A stretch of 64,000 nt of DNA from Thozetella sp. PMI_491 (lineage: Eukaryota > Ascomycota > Sordariomycetes > Chaetosphaeriales > Chaetosphaeriaceae): the NCBI GenBank assembly GCA_021432635.1, contig MU270108.1, positions 124,983 through 188,982 on the forward strand, read 5' to 3'. The position numbers and the translations under genes were made by a program. The notes under the pieces are model-generated. The model worked only from the letters and a program-made list of their open reading frames with translations, made no database searches and was not told the origin of the DNA. Shown one piece after another: positions 33,436 to 43,520 of this stretch; positions within the stretch are counted from its first letter, which is position 1, and each line of letters starts with the position of its first letter.

Positions 33436-34720
33436 TTATGCCGCAGCAGGAGCCGGCGCTCCGGCAGCCTGCTCCTCCACGGCGACGGGTGCGGCACCCT
33501 CGGCGGCAGCGTCGCCCTCCTTGACCTCGCCCGGAGTGTTCTGAATTGCCGTTGACTCTTGCTCCCACTTGGCGGGACGAGCCCACTCCTTCTCGCGCCA
33601 TGGCCCGGCATCGCTCATGGAGCAACCGCCCTCGCATTCACAAGTGCCGCCAAACTGCTTGGGCAGATTCTCGGCAGGCACCTGCGCGAGCAGCTCCTTC
33701 TGGTAGTTGCTACCGAGCACATGGATCTTCTGGACGGTGACGGGGTCAAGCCACCCCTTGACGACGCTCCAGACGCCTGAAAACCCCCAGGGCGCGTTGA
33801 TCAGGTACAGACGGCCCAGGCGTTCCGGGTAGTAGTTCTGGCTCAAAACACTGGCCTGGCGGACGTAGCTGTAGACCTGGGGCGCCTTGGTGATGCCCAC
33901 GCCCTTGAGGTCCATGATGCTGCAGCACGTCTCGAGGAGGAAACCGCTCTTTCGGCTGCAGGCCGGCAGACGGGGGTCGGCCACGCGTTCGTACTCGACC
34001 GCCAAGTTCATGAGCATGCGCTCTGCCGTCGTAATCTTGTACATGGCAGTCAGGTCGATCCCGCCCAGCTGCTCGACGTAGACCGGCCGGCCGTCCTGGA
34101 AGCGGAAAGGGCAACGTCAGCAAGGTACCAAGTGAGAAAGGGCACTGATGGGCCGATGGTCGAGGGTGCATGCGAGAGCCACCCACCTTGTCAGTCTTGT
34201 GGTAGTACTGCGGGTAGTATTTCTGCACCTCCTCCTTCTCCTTGTAGTCCCAGATCGGCACGGTCTCGTCAAGGTTCGTCTCTTTTCGCCATTTCTCGCA
34301 CTCGACGAACCTAAAGGAGGGGGGGTAGGGCCGTCAGCGAGGCGGTCCTGCGGAGGGGAGGGGGCCGGGGCGGCAGGAAGGAGGTAGGATATCTCACATG
34401 GCCTTGGAGAGGTTGACATCGAACTTTCGGGCGCGCAGGAAGCGGAGCTAGGGCCAGCGGACGGTCAGTAAGCTGTGACGGTCTTTGAGGGACATCGGAC
34501 GGGACGCAAGGGCCCAAAGTGCGGGAGCATAGCCAGGGGAACGCACCAGAGTGAGGGTGTCGAGCCGCTTTGTGTAGCCCTCGGCCTCCAGCATCAGGCG
34601 CAGCTGGTGCACCTGGGCCTGCTGCTCGTCGGTCAAATGACCCGGGTGGCCATTCTGGGCGACGGGCGCCGTGGTTGGGAAATCGTAGTCGTCATACTTG
34701 GGATCTAGCTTCATAGACAT
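33436..34720 (-). CDS. SEC14: SEC14 phosphatidylinositol/phosphatidylcholine transfer protein
   Basis: Cytosolic CRAL-TRIO protein that exchanges PI and PC and supports Golgi secretion. Exons 34547-34720, 34398-34447 (50 nt), 34187-34310, 33436-34095; introns 99, 87 and 91 nt; 335 aa. [26 protein letters not shown] then [17 protein letters not shown] then [10 protein letters not shown]. Lipid domain: [84 protein letters not shown], all close to yeast Sec14. After the domain there is a roughly 50-residue Ala/Glu/Pro-rich tail absent from the 304-residue yeast protein. Start ATG 34720. Introns fall in the usual filamentous-fungus positions. Confident. Confidence 0.95.
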
Positions 34721-35974
34721 GGCGGGGACTGTCGGGTCTTGTTGTGCTCGGAAAGGAGGAAAGGGGGAAAGGGAAAAGGGGGAGGGCGGGCCGGCTTGAA
34801 GGCGAGAGGTATCTGTCGGTGACGCTCTTTTGCAAACGCACACACTTGGGAGAGGGGCACAGGGGTTAAGGGATGCAGCAAAGGCAGGCCGTCGACAAGC
34901 AGCGGTGCGGTGGTGAGGGAGAAGGGGAAGGTGGCTCTAGCTCTAGGAGATAAAAATTCCCTGGCGAGTAAACAGATGGTCAAGAATGTCGCAGCTTGCT
35001 CGCAGTAAAGCCAGTAGGGTTTGGATTAGGTTCGGGGGAGAGAGGGCAACGACGACAGTGCAGTGGTAGGTAGGTAGTTAGTAATAATGGTAGTAAAGTT
35101 TAGGTAGCTGGACCCTCTTCCCCCCCTGGCTCTTTCTAGGGACGCTGGGTTAAATTGAGACCCAAGAACCAAGCCCCCCCCTCACCTCCCCGCCACATCC
35201 CCCCAACGGAAGAAAGTCCTACAACAAGCTACTGTACACCACAGGACCAAAAATTCGTCATAGCGAGGGGACGCCGACATGTGAGTGGAGGGCTTTTGTA
35301 AGAGATCATCCTCTCCGACTACCATAGCCTGAACCCCACATGGCACATGGGGTCGTCTCCCCCCCCCTTTTGTCTTAACAGCAACTAACAGCAATCAGCA
35401 GCAGCGAGACCCCTGGAGCCAGGAAGCCTTACCACGGCTATGCGCAGCGCCGTCCGTCCTGTGCAGGTGCAGCGGCCGGCGCTGGAGTGTGCATGAACCA
35501 TCTCCCACAGCATCTCACACACCAACAGTATACATACACGCTACGCCCATCGAACCGTCTCATTTGCTCTCCGTCAGCTTGTATCTTGTTGCTCATAGGG
35601 GAGCAGGGGGGTTCAAGAGCTTATGTAGAGGTGTCAGCAGAGGTGAGGAAACAGCCCGAGATTAAGGAGGCTTCAGCTGGAAAGCCCAACAACAGCTGCA
35701 GAGCAGCCCTGCCAGCCTCCCTCCCTTCCCCCTTTCAGTTCCAAAAACGGAAGCAGGGGAGCAGAGAGGATGAAACTATGGTTGGAAACCCGGAGGCGTG
35801 ATTCAAGTGCATCGAACGTCGTGTCTATTCGAACCTGGTGGACTTTGGTGTACACGCACCAGCCGGAGCCATGCATATCGAAGATCCCGGAGACACCTTT
35901 GGCCAGCAAGTGGCGGGCATGGCGGAAATCGCTCCCTGGTCCGCCGTAGACCCTCGCGGTGCTTGTCCAACCCA
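34721..35974. promoter_or_regulatory. SEC14 promoter and prefoldin-3 3' flank
   Basis: 1.25 kb between two minus-strand genes. Read on the minus strand the part next to SEC14 is CT-rich (about 34,740-34,800). A C-rich run is near 35,358. No gene recognised. Confidence 0.5.
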
Positions 35975-37031
35975 CTAGCCGTTCGGGGTCCCATCGTCTT
36001 TGCCTCTGGGCTTGTTCTTCTCCTCCTCCTCCTCCTTCTCCTTGCGTTTCTGGACCACATCCCAGTTGTATACCCTAGCAATCGCGACCTCCATGGTCTG
36101 TTCTCCGGTTAGCTCAAGGCACTCGCTCGCGCACGCGACCGCCTCAGTCGCTAGCTCGCCAACGCACCGTAATCTGCTCTCTGAGGAAGTCGAGGTCTTC
36201 TTCACAGTTGGACATGCTCTGCTTTGCCGCTTTATATTTGGAGTCCAGCAGAGTCTCGGCCTCGTCTACCGGGTACGCCAGCATGACGTTGGCCTGCCTC
36301 GACGTCAGCACGTAGTCGCCAAAGACCTGCAGGGATTATGTTGTTGGAGAAACCATACACCCAGCCATATGTAGACCTCTTCTGTAGGTGGTATCTCGGC
36401 TTTAGCGTAGAGCGTCTCGTTGAGCTCGAAGGTGGTCTCTATCGAATCGGGCTCGTCCTGTCCCGGCTAGTTAGCGATCGCCCTCTCCTCCTTGTCCATG
36501 CGATGTTGGGCTTGCTGCCCCTCGTGCCCATCGGTCGCACCTTTCTGAGCTTGAGGAATCGGACGGTGTCGAGTGTCTTCTGGATATCAGGAAGCTTGTC
36601 CTTCAAGCCTGCCATACGGCGCTGCAGGTTCTGTTCCATGAACTGGTACTTTCTGCGAGGAAGCACCGGAGTCAGCAGTGAACAAACGCTCGTGCATTTG
36701 CGTTTCCTCCCCCCTTCCATCGCCTAGACTAGATCTGACCCAAAAGAAATTCGCCAGGAGGAGAAAGCAAACTCACGCGATCATCTCCTGGAAGCTCCGC
36801 AGTGTCGGCTCGACCTCGGCGCGCGACGACACATAGTCCTCTACCTTGTCGACGAACGGCGCATACGGTATCCCGCGGGGGTTAGAGTCGGTATTAGCAT
36901 CCCTATCGTGGAGCATGCCAAGGGCATCAGCAACGGGTGACAGCAGCGGAGAGAGTCTTGGGCCTGCGTGGTAGCAAGAGGCTCCCCACCGGTACTTACC
37001 CTGGAACGGGATTCTTGCCTTTGCTCGCCAT
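35975..37031 (-). CDS. PAC10: Prefoldin subunit 3 (Pac10/VBP1)
   Basis: Alpha-type subunit of prefoldin, the hexameric chaperone that hands nascent actin and tubulin to CCT. Six exons in 1.06 kb: 37000-37031, 36777-36902, 36541-36652, 36359-36457, 36168-36293, 35975-36097; introns 97, 124, 83, 65 and 70 nt; 205 aa. The spliced product starts MASKGKNPVPG, then NPRGIPYAPFVDKVEDYV, KYQFMEQNLQRR, KLPDIQKTLDTVRFLK, TTFELNETLYAKAEI, and WLGANVMLAYPVDEAESLL. The WLGANVML motif, shared with human VBP1, forms exactly across intron 4 and fixes that junction. Both ends are coiled coil, as expected for an alpha prefoldin. The tail is a charged Lys/Glu run (KRKEKEEEEEKNK). Start ATG 37031. Confidence 0.9.
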
Positions 37032-37937
37032 GGCAAAAAATGCTATAGGGTATGCCCAGAGCAGAGCTGCCCTGGCCGGCTCTCTTGGTGGGTGCGGGCA
37101 AGTGTGTCCGGCTGCGCGGCCGAGTTGAGTGAAGGGATAGTAGCCGCGGGGGGCTGCAAGAACAGCATGTGCACACCTGTGGATTGGTTTGGTGCAAATC
37201 GGCGAAAAGCAAGCTACACCACTTGGCGCCCGTGGTGGGGCTCTCACCTCGGTGAGCCACACTTCCCTATCACTGTTTTCATCCCGCCCCCAAAGCATCC
37301 TCTATTTTGCAATGCCCGGCTGCTTGTTAGCGTTGGGCAGGACAGCTTCGCGCTCTTCGTGTATCGAGAAAGACGCAGCACCTTCAAGCCGGAACGACTA
37401 GAGCTGTTATGGGCTATGGACCTGGCATCAGATATCCTAGGCTCCAACGAGCCAGCGATCTACAGGGTAGGCAGGAATACGGCTCACATTGACCGGGAAG
37501 AGAGACGGAATAGGGGGGGGATTGGGAAAGTCTAGTACCAACCCATGCTATGTCATTCGTCACGCAAGCCGGTATCTATGCACATCTACTGGCCCCCAAA
37601 TATGAATAGCAAACGCCAAGTCTACCATGCATTTGAGAGTCGTAGTCCATATATATCATCCAAGAGTTTCAAACACTTGAGCAGTGCATTAATTGCAGAA
37701 GGGAAGAAATAAAGGCCTCTCGCCCGTCGCCCAGCCGTTATGTGACAAATTGCAGATTGGTATCATGTTCATCGCCGCTTTCGCCTCTCATCGTCCGTAA
37801 ATGCAGTTTCTTGGGATCCTGAGCTCTCTTGTGTTCGCAATTTTGGATACATCGCTCCCTCTCATAAAATCCTCAGCGTTGATTAGATAGGATGATGATA
37901 ATAGCATAAAAAATAGCCGGGAGGAAAACATGTCAAA
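37032..37937. other. Intergenic downstream of frq and upstream of prefoldin 3
   Basis: 906 bp. In Neurospora the antisense RNA qrf starts downstream of frq, so an antisense promoter could lie here. I see only isolated GATC sites (about 37467 and 37815) and no tight pair. No protein gene. Confidence 0.4.
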
Positions 37938-40829
37938 TCACCGGGCGGCTTCCTCCATGGACGAGGTATATCCGCTCTCAGCCCCGCCGGCCGTGGCTGC
38001 TGAGCTTCCAGTCTCGACAATGGCCCCAGTGCTTCCACTTACGACACGGTGCGGCACGCCAGGTCGCTGCTGTCCTCGGTGCAAGGGGATGTTTCCGGGT
38101 GGAGCCGGGTATCTCCCGTCGTCTTCGTCAACCTCGTCTTCCTCGTCGTTGGAGGAAAGCTCCTCGTCGTCTGGATACGTGTTGTCCGATTGATGCGGGT
38201 TGGCACGCTGTGAGATCAGTGCCTGAGACACAGACGTCTCCCCTGACGGGTCGTCCATGTCCGAAGCCAATCCGTCGCCTGGACTGCCGGAGCTCGAGTC
38301 GGTGCTGAAAGGAGGGAAGAACAAGGCTGGGGGCGGGAGTGGAACAGGCCTGAACCGCTTGAGCCGGCCTGAGAGATACTCGATCTCGACGCACATCTCG
38401 GCAAACGCCCGAGGTGGCACGGGCGACGAGGTGCTCATCGAGGCGAGCCGTCCGGCAATCGCGTCGGTGGTGTCCTCGGATCTCACTCGGAATCTGCGGG
38501 CCTTGGTGCCGAGGATGGTTCTCCGGGTCGTAACCACCACGGCGAAGTGGTCCTCCGGGAGCACTCCGCCCAAGCCGCAGGGTTCTAGAGGTGGGCTGAT
38601 CGGCTGCACCACCACCGCCTCGGGTTCATCGCACCAAGGAAACTCGATATCGTCCACATCCTCGTCTTCATCCTCATCGTCTGTCGTGAGGCTCGGTGTC
38701 TTCTCCTCCCGCTCCCTCATCACTGCATCGACCAAGGCACGGTCGTCACTCAGGGGTCGAATGGCCAGCGACGAACCAGACAAAGTCCGTGAGAACGGGG
38801 CAGGCGTGGGGTTGGGAAGCGGGTCGGATTCCTGACCGTTAGAGGTTAGGTATGTTGTAGGAGACACCTCCCCGTCCCCGGGGTCCCGGGACAAGTCGGT
38901 GCAGAAATGAGCGCCGCTGTAGTAAATGATGGCCCCGTCCCGGCGCCGCTTCCTCCGCTGCGAAGAACCAGATCCACTATAGCCCCATTTTGAGTTGCCC
39001 GTGTTGTCCATGTTGCTCTCCTCGATCCACGACGCCTGAGACCCGGTCTCCTCCAACGAGGCCTCGACCGACGACGACTGGCGAGCGAATATGGGCTTGT
39101 AGTGGAAGCTCCCAGAGGAGCCAGACGCTTGCGGCCCGAACTTGGACTCCCCGCTCGGCGGGGCTAACACGCGCTTCTGCTTCTTTCTCTGCCCGTCCTC
39201 GTTGGATCCGTCCGTATCCTCCGTTGACGGGCTCTTTTGCGAGTTGTCGCCCGAACTGTCCGAGCTGAATTTGGTGCCATCCGAGCCGCCTCGCCATCGA
39301 ATCTTGCGGCCGTCGGGTGACAGCTGGAATTTTGCGCTCTTCTCTGTCACGGCCGACCGGATGAAGCCCGGCGTCACATTGATCATGTGGAGCTGAGCCA
39401 GGTTGCAGAGCAGATTGAGGTATACCCAACCGTCCGCGTCAGGAGATACGTTGTGATAGCTGACTCTCCGGTCCACCAGGAACTCAGGTGGGACGAGCCC
39501 GAGGTGGCGGATGTAGTCCATGTTCTCGGATGGGATCTGGATCCGATCTGGGTCGAGATCCCGCGGCCGTGTCGGCCGTTGCTCGGGAGGCGGGGCCGTG
39601 GGCGGAGACCCATTGTTCCTACTGCGGCCCCCACTCCCGCTACCGCTACCATCACCAGTCTGATTCCCGCCCGACTCAGTCTGGTCGCCATTGGAGTTCG
39701 ACGCTGACAAATTGTCTCGTGAGGGCCGCTTCTTCTCGGAGCGGTCCGGGGGCTGGATTATCGCCTCCCGGGAAGCCCCCGATTCTAGTGCCAGTGCCGG
39801 CAGCACCGGGTCTGCAGCTGCCGGAGTCTCGATGTCGGGCATCGATTGATTACGATGTATGTTCCGCCCGCTAATCTTGCCGGTGAAGAGCTGCTCCAGC
39901 CGACGCACCACGAGCTTCTTTCTCTCTTTATCCGTCATGACCGTGTGCCGCGGGAAGAGCCCGTCGGGGGTGTCGGCGATCAGGTTCTCGAGCTTATGGT
40001 CGCCCGATGACTTTGTGCGAGCGATCGACGAGGGCCGGCCGAGCGAGGTGGGCGCGTTGGAGCTGGGGCCAGTCGACATGGACGCATACGCGGAATCGAC
40101 CGGCCGAGAGTGCGATGACGACGACGAGGCGTGTTTCGACATGGATTCCCCAGAATAGTAGCCGACCTTTCCGGGACGGCCCTGCTTGCGGCGCTGCGAG
40201 GTGGCCTCGCTCGAGCCCTCCAGACTGGCGGCAAAGTCGCGAAGGGTGGCTTCCAGTTCCCGCTTCTTGCGCTTGGGCAAGCCGTGGACTTTGATTTCAA
40301 ACAGCTTGTCCTTCTTCATGGCATCGGGCCCCAGTTGCCGATATCTCTTGAGCTCCTCCTTGAGCCGTTTGTTCTCTATTGTGAGGTCGTCGATGACGCT
40401 CCGGTAGTCGTCGGCACTGCTACTATGGGTCACGGCAGGACGGAGAAGGCCCTGGCGCGCGCTCTGGACAAAGGGGTAAGGAGCGGGCCTTGTCTCCTCG
40501 TTGGATGAATCCGTTTCCTTCTGGAAGAATGGCGGATCAACATCCATGGACCCGGCATCATAGCTGGCGTTGGGGTTGAGGTTGGATCTGTCGAACCATT
40601 TCTTGGCATCGCTGTGGGCCGTCTCATGGCTCTCACCGGACGAATTCCTCCTCGGGGAGCTGGTAGGCGCCTGGGCTGAAGCGGCCTGGGCAGCTACCCT
40701 GGTCACGTCCCGGGCGAGGCGGTGATGCCGCAGAGTCACAGACTTATCCGACGTGGTCCTGCGGGGGAGAGGATGGCCTCGGTCTGGTGGGGGCTGTGTG
40801 CCCTGGGACTGCGAATTGTTACCCGGCAT
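37938..40829 (-). CDS. frq: FREQUENCY circadian clock protein
   Basis: Central negative element of the fungal circadian oscillator. FRQ with FRH and casein kinase 1 inhibits the White Collar Complex that drives frq. 963 aa, uninterrupted coding exon. Blocks that match Neurospora [25 protein letters not shown] (residues 26-41), [15 protein letters not shown] (98-112), the coiled coil [24 protein letters not shown] (140-163), the NLS-like [20 protein letters not shown] (184-203), the CK1-docking block [21 protein letters not shown] (298-318, FCD1 type), [19 protein letters not shown] and [19 protein letters not shown] (FCD2 type), a basic [13 protein letters not shown], the FRH-binding type [22 protein letters not shown], and the C-terminal [16 protein letters not shown]. 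Ser/Thr/Pro- and acid-rich linkers are typical phosphorylation regions. Start ATG 40829. Codon 95 (40547) is a second, conserved ATG for a short form. Neurospora FRQ is 989 aa. Confidence 0.98.
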   Translation of the reverse strand: MPGNNSQSQGTQPPPDRGHPLPRRTTSDKSVTLRHHRLARDVTRVAAQAASAQAPTSSPRRNSSGESHETAHSDAKKWFDRSNLNPNASYDAGSMDVDPPFFQKETDSSNEETRPAPYPFVQSARQGLLRPAVTHSSSADDYRSVIDDLTIENKRLKEELKRYRQLGPDAMKKDKLFEIKVHGLPKRKKRELEATLRDFAASLEGSSEATSQRRKQGRPGKVGYYSGESMSKHASSSSSHSRPVDSAYASMSTGPSSNAPTSLGRPSSIARTKSSGDHKLENLIADTPDGLFPRHTVMTDKERKKLVVRRLEQLFTGKISGRNIHRNQSMPDIETPAAADPVLPALALESGASREAIIQPPDRSEKKRPSRDNLSASNSNGDQTESGGNQTGDGSGSGSGGRSRNNGSPPTAPPPEQRPTRPRDLDPDRIQIPSENMDYIRHLGLVPPEFLVDRRVSYHNVSPDADGWVYLNLLCNLAQLHMINVTPGFIRSAVTEKSAKFQLSPDGRKIRWRGGSDGTKFSSDSSGDNSQKSPSTEDTDGSNEDGQRKKQKRVLAPPSGESKFGPQASGSSGSFHYKPIFARQSSSVEASLEETGSQASWIEESNMDNTGNSKWGYSGSGSSQRRKRRRDGAIIYYSGAHFCTDLSRDPGDGEVSPTTYLTSNGQESDPLPNPTPAPFSRTLSGSSLAIRPLSDDRALVDAVMREREEKTPSLTTDDEDEDEDVDDIEFPWCDEPEAVVVQPISPPLEPCGLGGVLPEDHFAVVVTTRRTILGTKARRFRVRSEDTTDAIAGRLASMSTSSPVPPRAFAEMCVEIEYLSGRLKRFRPVPLPPPALFFPPFSTDSSSGSPGDGLASDMDDPSGETSVSQALISQRANPHQSDNTYPDDEELSSNDEEDEVDEDDGRYPAPPGNIPLHRGQQRPGVPHRVVSGSTGAIVETGSSAATAGGAESGYTSSMEEAAR
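40545..40547 (-). promoter_or_regulatory. frq: Internal start codon for a short FRQ form (AUG-S equivalent)
   Basis: Methionine 95 lies directly before [17 protein letters not shown]. In Neurospora the short FRQ form starts at codon 100, at a Met in the same position before [17 protein letters not shown]. The context here is tcc-ATG-G, with a weak -3 base (T). Known: the ratio of long to short FRQ in Neurospora depends on temperature. Inference: the same choice exists here. Confidence 0.7.
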
Positions 40830-40840
40830 CTCTCCAACAT
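40736..40840 (-). promoter_or_regulatory. Upstream ORF overlapping the frq long-form start
   Basis: ATG at 40840, 11 nt before the frq ATG and in another frame ([11 protein letters not shown]...), runs 34 codons to TGA at 40736-40738, thus passing over the long-form start. The uATG has G at -3. The next frq-frame initiation site after its stop is the codon-95 ATG, 189 nt downstream. If translated, it should reduce long FRQ and allow re-initiation at the short form. Neurospora frq is known to have several upstream ORFs. Confidence 0.6.
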
Positions 40841-40873
40841 GGCACGATCTGCGCTCGTCGGCGGATGGGTTTA

Positions 40874-40906
40874 CTACGCCAGGCAGGGCACGCGGCGACA
40901 GGGCAT
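40874..40906 (-). promoter_or_regulatory. Short upstream ORF in the frq leader
   Basis: ATG 40906, ten codons ([10 protein letters not shown]), stop TAG. It lies 45 nt before the frq start, in the predicted second leader exon. Purine at -3. Confidence 0.5.
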
Positions 40907-40960
40907 CTCGCCCCGGTTGGAGGTGGTTAACGATGGTCGGCGGTCACGCCTCCGCGACGG

Positions 40961-41259
40961 CTACCGATGTGACGTTAGTTGCGACGTGGCAATGTCGAGC
41001 TTAGAGGTATGGTCAGCAAGACCGTAACGCTGTGGGCAACGAATGGTAGCACGCAAGACCGTGCCGGAGGGGGGGGCGGTGATCGGAGCGAGGGCACGCC
41101 CGGGACCGAACGACCGGGAGGGAGCACGACGATGGCCGCTGACGTTTGCGCCAGGGCAGCAGAATCTGTTGGCTGCCCCAAGCTCGAGGGCCGAGAAGTT
41201 GGGGGTTCGGGGGGCGAGTAGGAAAAAAAAAATAGACAAGATCGACCGAAACTACTTAC
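40961..41259 (-). other. Candidate intron in the frq 5' leader
   Basis: On the minus strand a perfect donor GTAAGT at 41259-41254 is followed by a perfect ACTAAC branch site at 40979-40974 and a TAG acceptor at 40961, 299 nt in all. Neurospora frq has leader introns with alternative splicing. The CAG at codon 7 of FRQ (40809-40811) could act as an alternative acceptor that would remove the long-form start; that part is speculation. Confidence 0.5.
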
Positions 41260-41816
41260 TATAGGAGTGAAAGGAGGGGCAAGGGACCAGGGTCAAGTGG
41301 TCTGTAGCGGTGCAGAGTGCTGAGGGAGGCGTCAAAACAGTTGATGGTGGAGGGGAGTACCGGTTGGACCTGGAAATCCGCCAGCACGTCAGCTTTAATT
41401 TTTGGGTGTAGGCCACTTGTGTCGGAGATTCGTTCGTGCCGTGGTGATGGGTGTGCGAGGCGAGGACGTGTAGCCCGATCGTGGCCGTGGTTTAGTGGAT
41501 GGTTGACTGCAACCCAGACGCAGTTTGTTTTCTTTTTGGTGGTCGTTGAGCAGGTCGAAGACGAGAGAGGCTTAGGAGGGGGGGAGGGGGGGGGAGCGGC
41601 ACAAATGGAGAAGAGAAGAGGAAGTTTCAATCAAGACGTGGGGTCTACAGGCCGTCGTAGAAGCAAGGCCAGGAGGGCCTGAAGCAATCGAGATCCAGCA
41701 ATCCAGCCAAAGACCAGGCCAGCCGTGCTGGCTACCCTCGTCTCGTCAGTCCGGGACGCCTGTTGCCCGCGCCCCCCGTCGGCTTCGTTAGTTTTCAGAT
41801 GCAACATGATTTCACC

Positions 41817-41893
41817 GATCTCTGCGGCAGTGGGTCACTTTTTGGGATCGAGGGGATCGAAAGTTCAGGGTCCTCTGCTAGGACCTGCCGATC
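41817..41893 (-). promoter_or_regulatory. Candidate proximal light/clock element of frq (GATC cluster)
   Basis: Four GATC sites in 77 bp (41817, 41846, 41855, 41890). On the minus strand the middle pair reads TCGATCCCCTCGATCCC (41844-41860), two direct copies of CGATCC. White Collar Complex elements at Neurospora frq are described as imperfect direct repeats with GATN-type half-sites. Located about 1.0 kb upstream of the frq ATG, near where a transcription start would be expected if the leader is about 1 kb. Confidence 0.55.
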
Positions 41894-43470
41894 ATTGGCC
41901 GAAGCGGACGAGGTCGCTGGCCAACTTAGGGTACCCTTCCCACGAGTTTGTTTATTCTACAAGGGACCCTCGCTGCGCACCGCCCTAAGTGTCGTAGGCT
42001 TCTTGACCTTCCCAAGCTTGCTAGTCGACATACCCGGACGTCAAGGACCTTCCAGCGAGCTCCAGGAGCGCCAGATCCCATCGCACGGCGAGCCACAGGT
42101 CAGAATTGCGACGACCTAGCCCTCCATCGCTCAGCAAGCCTAGGTGTACTTTGTTAACGAGGAACCCGACGCTTATATTCTGAGCTAACGCCATGGGGCT
42201 GATTTAGCTCGAACCCAGGAAATATGGGGGAGCGTTGGCAGGTGAGACCGGGGGGAGGGTGCAAGCGTCGGTCAGTTTCCAAGGGACACGCGCCATCGAC
42301 CACATCGCCAGATGAGAAAGAAGCACCTGATACTAGCTGATGCGTCCGACGAGATAGACATCATCACAAATGGAACTTTTTAAACCCCCTCAGCAAATGG
42401 CACCTTCATCATGACTTACCCAAAAAAAATCATCAGATCGACTAAGCTTTCCCAGAATGCATCGAATCACCAGAGCATCAACACAGATGCATGCAGCGGG
42501 AAAAGGTGTGATTGTTTTGTTGCGCCGGGGAAGGGGTGAAGCTAATGGTCACGACTGGATCCATGCAATTCCTACGTCATAACCCGTAAGACCCCATGTT
42601 CTAGCCCTACACCACCCGAGAGGGTCCCCTTAGAGTTACACCAACGCCCGACGAGCAGGTGGACATTGGGATCTTACTCGTTGCAGGTCATCGGCCCTCC
42701 TCCACTGTTCCGCCAAAGGCCCAATTCCATGCATGCTATGGAGGAGCGGGCGTGGGCACGAATTGCCGGTTCTGTCTGACGGCGCTGCAGTTGATATTCG
42801 ACCGGCTTCCATGAGACTCCTTTGGGGTCCCAAAACTTGGAAACGGGCGGGCTTTTCTGCAGCCATCGAGAGCAAATGGCCAATTGGCTCCAGCAAAAGG
42901 TGAGCTGCAGCAGGGGATGGGCCCACCGCCCTGAGCGCCTCCTTCCACAGCATGACAGCAAGTGGCATGTTCTGCCAGTTCTGTCAGTTCTGCCAAGATG
43001 CAAGCCGCACTCCAGCGACGTAGAGCAGCAGCACAGAAGCGCAGACAGACGCAAAAAGGGACCGGCCCACGCACCCTTCGTCCTTTGGTTGCAAGGAACG
43101 CGGGAAATTTGGATGTTGGGGGAAGCTTCTTGACTCAACCTCTCCCTGGGGCTCGGGGCCGGGGTGTGGTGTGCCTGCTTGTTTCGCGTGCTACCGAATT
43201 GGCCAAAAGAGCCGATCCCGCGAAGGGAGCTCGATCTTCAAGTCAGGCCCGGCAGTGGCTGTATTGGATGTAGCCCCAGTCAAGGAGGAGAAGGGAGGTG
43301 CTGTAATTCCGCTGGGAACCCCACACGCAACCACACACGAGCGGAGTCAATCAACCGGAGCGGAGACGAGGAGAAAAGGGGACTTGGGAGCGTGTTCGAT
43401 CCCGAAAACCCCAGTTTAAGTGGAGGTCAGCGATGACGTCCTGCGATGCTGAGGTGATAGAGCCGCCGCC

Positions 43471-43520
43471 GATCTCTGGACCCCTAAAACTCGATCGAGA
43501 TCACCACCACCAACAGGATC
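43471..43520 (-). promoter_or_regulatory. Candidate distal C-box of frq (GATC cluster)
   Basis: Four GATC sites in 50 bp (43471, 43493, 43499, 43517), including the pair GATCTCGATC on the minus strand. Three more lie within 260 bp on the far side (43214, 43233, 43398). About 2.65 kb upstream of the frq ATG, a distance that would suit the Neurospora distal element (Clock box). It is also only about 0.85 kb upstream of the divergent DUF155 gene. Confidence 0.5.

Noticed and set aside
36294-36326. Alternative upstream acceptor in prefoldin-3 intron 4, adding 11 in-frame codons
   Set aside because: It would make an intron of only 32 nt, below the workable fungal minimum, and would break the WLGANVML motif.
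38257-38835. 192-codon plus-strand ORF antisense to frq
   Set aside because: Ser-rich shadow of the acidic and serine-rich FRQ C-terminus. Neurospora qrf antisense RNA is non-coding, so this gives no support for a protein.
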